A stretch of DNA of 64,000 nucleotides from Pleomorphomonas carboxyditropha (GTDB lineage Bacteria > Pseudomonadota > Alphaproteobacteria > Rhizobiales > Pleomorphomonadaceae), in NCBI RefSeq assembly GCF_002770725.1, contig NZ_NQVN01000009.1, forward strand, positions 62,001 through 126,000, read 5' to 3'. This document shows positions 62,344 through 64,000 of this stretch, piece after piece. The notes beneath the pieces are model-generated. The model had not been told where the DNA came from. It ran no database searches and worked only from the letters and a program-made list of their open reading frames with translations. Positions within the stretch are counted from its first letter, which is position 1. Each line of letters begins with the position of its first letter. A program made the translations under genes and the position numbers.

Positions 62344-63230
62344 CGGCGGACAACACCATGGCCGGTCCCATTGCCGTCTCCCAGCCCGAACCGGGCATCT
62401 GGCGCGAACGCCTGCTGCGGATCGTCGACGAGCCGCTCGGCCTCGCCGGCCTGCTGGTGCTCTGCCTGTTCGCCACCGTGGCGGTGCTGGCGCCGATCCT
62501 GGCGCCCTACGATCCCACCGTCCAGGATCTCGGCAACATCATGCAGGCGCCGGGCGCCGCCCACTGGGCGGGAACGGACGAGCTCGGCCGCGATATCCTC
62601 AGCCGCCTGATCTGGGGCACCCGCATCACCTTCCGCACCATCCTGACGGTGGCGCTGATCATCGGCCCGCTCGGCCTCGTCATCGGCGTGATCTCCGGCT
62701 ACTGCGGCGGCAAGGTCGACACCGTCCTGATGCGCTTCACCGACATCGTGCTGTCCTTTCCCTCGCTGGTGCTGGCGCTCTCCTTCGCCGCGGCGCTCGG
62801 CGCCGGCCTCGGCACGGCGATCATCGCCATATCCTTGACCTCCTGGCCGTCGATCGCCCGCCTGGCCCGGGCGGAAACGCTGACGGTGCGCCGGGCCGAA
62901 TATGTCGCGGCGGCGCGGCTTTACGGCGCCTCGCACCTGCGGCTGATCTTCCTCTACATCATGCCGATGTGCATTCCCTCGGTGATCGTCCGCCTGACGC
63001 TGGCCATGGCGAGCGTCATCCTGACGGCGGCCGGCCTCGGCTTTCTCGGTCTCGGCGCCCAGCCGCCGTCGCCGGAGTGGGGCGCCATGATCTCCTCCGG
63101 GCGCAAGTACATGCTCGACGCCTGGTGGATCGCCGTCATGCCCGGCATCGCCATCCTGACCGTCAGCCTGGCCTTCAACCTGCTCGGCGACACCCTGCGA
63201 GATATCCTGGATCCGCGCCATGCCCGCTGA
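62340..63230 (+). CDS. ABC transporter permease, DppC-like
   Basis: Permease of 296 aa. Typical DppC motifs are APYDPTVQDL near the periplasmic start, HWAGTDELGRDILSRLIWGTR (region, about residues 78-98), and EAA loop in RRAEYVAAARLYGASHLRLIF. It ends with LLGDTLRDILDPR as usual for the family. ATG 62340 overlaps the previous stop; its own stop lies within the next gene, an 11-base overlap. Confidence 0.93.
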   Translation: MTADNTMAGPIAVSQPEPGIWRERLLRIVDEPLGLAGLLVLCLFATVAVLAPILAPYDPTVQDLGNIMQAPGAAHWAGTDELGRDILSRLIWGTRITFRTILTVALIIGPLGLVIGVISGYCGGKVDTVLMRFTDIVLSFPSLVLALSFAAALGAGLGTAIIAISLTSWPSIARLARAETLTVRRAEYVAAARLYGASHLRLIFLYIMPMCIPSVIVRLTLAMASVILTAAGLGFLGLGAQPPSPEWGAMISSGRKYMLDAWWIAVMPGIAILTVSLAFNLLGDTLRDILDPRHAR

Positions 63231-64000
63231 CACGCCGACTTCCGCCTCCGACAGGCTGCTGCACGTCCGCGGCCTCGACGTCACCTTCGGGCGCAGCGCC
63301 AACCCCGTGTTCGCCGTGAAGGGCGCCAGCTTCGACCTCGGGCGCGAGCGCCTCGGCATCGTCGGCGAATCCGGATCGGGCAAATCCACGCTCGGCCGGG
63401 CGATCATGCGGCTGCACCCGAAAAGCGCGCGCGTCACCGCCGACGCCATGCGGTTCATGGGCACCGACCTGATGTCGCTCGGCGAGGCGGCCATGAGCCG
63501 CCTCAGAGGGTCGGAGATCAGCCTGATCCTGCAGGACCCGCGCTATTCGCTGAACCCGGTCCAGCCGGTCGGCATGCAGATCGCCGAAGTCGCGGAGGTG
63601 CACCTCGGCCTCAAGGGCAAGGCGTCGCGGGCGGCGGCGGCCGACATGCTCGCCGCCGTGCGCATCCGCGATGTCGAGCGCACCATGGGCCTTTATCCGC
63701 ACGAGATTTCCGGCGGCATGGGCCAGCGCGTCATGATCGCCATGATGCTGCTCAACAAGCCGAAACTGGTGATCGCCGACGAGCCGACCTCGGCGCTCGA
63801 CGTCAGCGTTCGTTCCGACGTGCTGACGCTGCTCGACAATCTCGTCCGCGAGAACGCCTCCGGCCTTATCCTGATCAGCCACGACATTCGCATGGTCGCC
63901 CGGTTCTGCGACCGCATCATCGTCATGTATGCCGGCCGGATGGTCGAGGAGATCACCTCGCTCGCCTCGGCGCGCCACCCCTATACGCTCGGGCTGATCG
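63220..64000 (+). CDS. ABC transporter ATP-binding protein, DppD-like (partial, runs off window)
   Basis: First 260 codons of an ATPase; no stop before the window end. Walker [11 protein letters not shown]-loop [10 protein letters not shown], signature ISGGMGQR, Walker [12 protein letters not shown] and switch His in LISHDIRMV are present, and ARHPYTLGL begins the oligopeptide-type C-terminal extension. ATG 63220 overlaps the preceding stop by 11 bases. A second ATPase (DppF-like) probably follows outside the window. Confidence 0.9.
   Translation, partial: MPADTPTSASDRLLHVRGLDVTFGRSANPVFAVKGASFDLGRERLGIVGESGSGKSTLGRAIMRLHPKSARVTADAMRFMGTDLMSLGEAAMSRLRGSEISLILQDPRYSLNPVQPVGMQIAEVAEVHLGLKGKASRAAAADMLAAVRIRDVERTMGLYPHEISGGMGQRVMIAMMLLNKPKLVIADEPTSALDVSVRSDVLTLLDNLVRENASGLILISHDIRMVARFCDRIIVMYAGRMVEEITSLASARHPYTLGLI

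Overview
The window is GC-rich chromosomal DNA from an alphaproteobacterium, most likely a member of the Hyphomicrobiales (Rhizobiales). The supports are the radA-cvpA-purF-SDR gene order, a bacterial type A RNase P RNA, a periplasmic BTLCP-type transglutaminase-like peptidase, a SleB-like cell wall hydrolase, PAS/PilZ gene pairs, and several dispersed palindromic intergenic repeats of the kind common in this order. No rRNA, tRNA, CRISPR array, prophage or intact insertion sequence was seen.

Layout. (1) 1-13770: azoreductase with a divergent AraC regulator, then a dispersed reductive pyrimidine/hydantoin catabolic set: a RutR-like TetR regulator, an XRE-cupin regulator divergent from an omega-amino acid:pyruvate aminotransferase, then (after mgtE, a VOC protein and a small membrane protein) a carbamoyl-amino acid hydrolase, a dihydropyrimidinase and a NitT/TauT-type ABC importer with an NMT1/THI5-like binding protein. 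Together these could import a pyrimidine or hydantoin, open the ring, remove the carbamoyl group and transaminate the beta-amino acid. The ring-reducing dehydrogenase is not here. (2) 13800-20030: small regulators and envelope/signalling genes (ArsR, BTLCP peptidase, PilZ, PAS, a rhomboid-like protein that has lost its catalytic residues, a CBS protein, a 27-residue membrane peptide). (3) 20300-27320: housekeeping block radA, cvpA, purF, SDR, AmpD-like amidase, lytic transglycosylase, three tandem 95-bp repeats and rnpB. (4) 27600-38160: WrbA-like flavoprotein, uracil-DNA glycosylase, ETF-quinone oxidoreductase, LuxR-type response regulator, NUDIX, HD phosphohydrolase, glyS, cell wall hydrolase and an AcuI-type reductase. 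(5) 38160-39070: a repeat-rich gene-free block holding two MITE-like elements. (6) 39070-48330: DMT transporter, Mrp ATPase, MobA, a polar amino acid ABC importer without its ATPase, a glycine-zipper lipoprotein, a beta-hydroxyacid dehydrogenase, a yybP-ykoY riboswitch upstream of mntP, and a zinc alcohol dehydrogenase. (7) 48390-55250: MFS transporter with XRE regulator, DUF2339 protein, membrane histidine kinase, Lrp-type regulator. (8) 55386-64000: a sugar-acid locus (tartronate semialdehyde reductase, HpcH/HpaI aldolase, GntR regulator, mannonate dehydratase, and a family-5 peptide-type ABC importer running off the window end), tied together by a repeated operator-like motif.

The observations most worth following are the metal-responsive leader of mntP, the shared operator motif of the sugar-acid locus, the uracil-DNA glycosylase that appears to lack half of its Fe-S ligands, the inactive rhomboid, and the mosaic of repeat elements that reaches into the ends of several genes. 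No single feature here can be claimed as an entirely new system from sequence reading alone.
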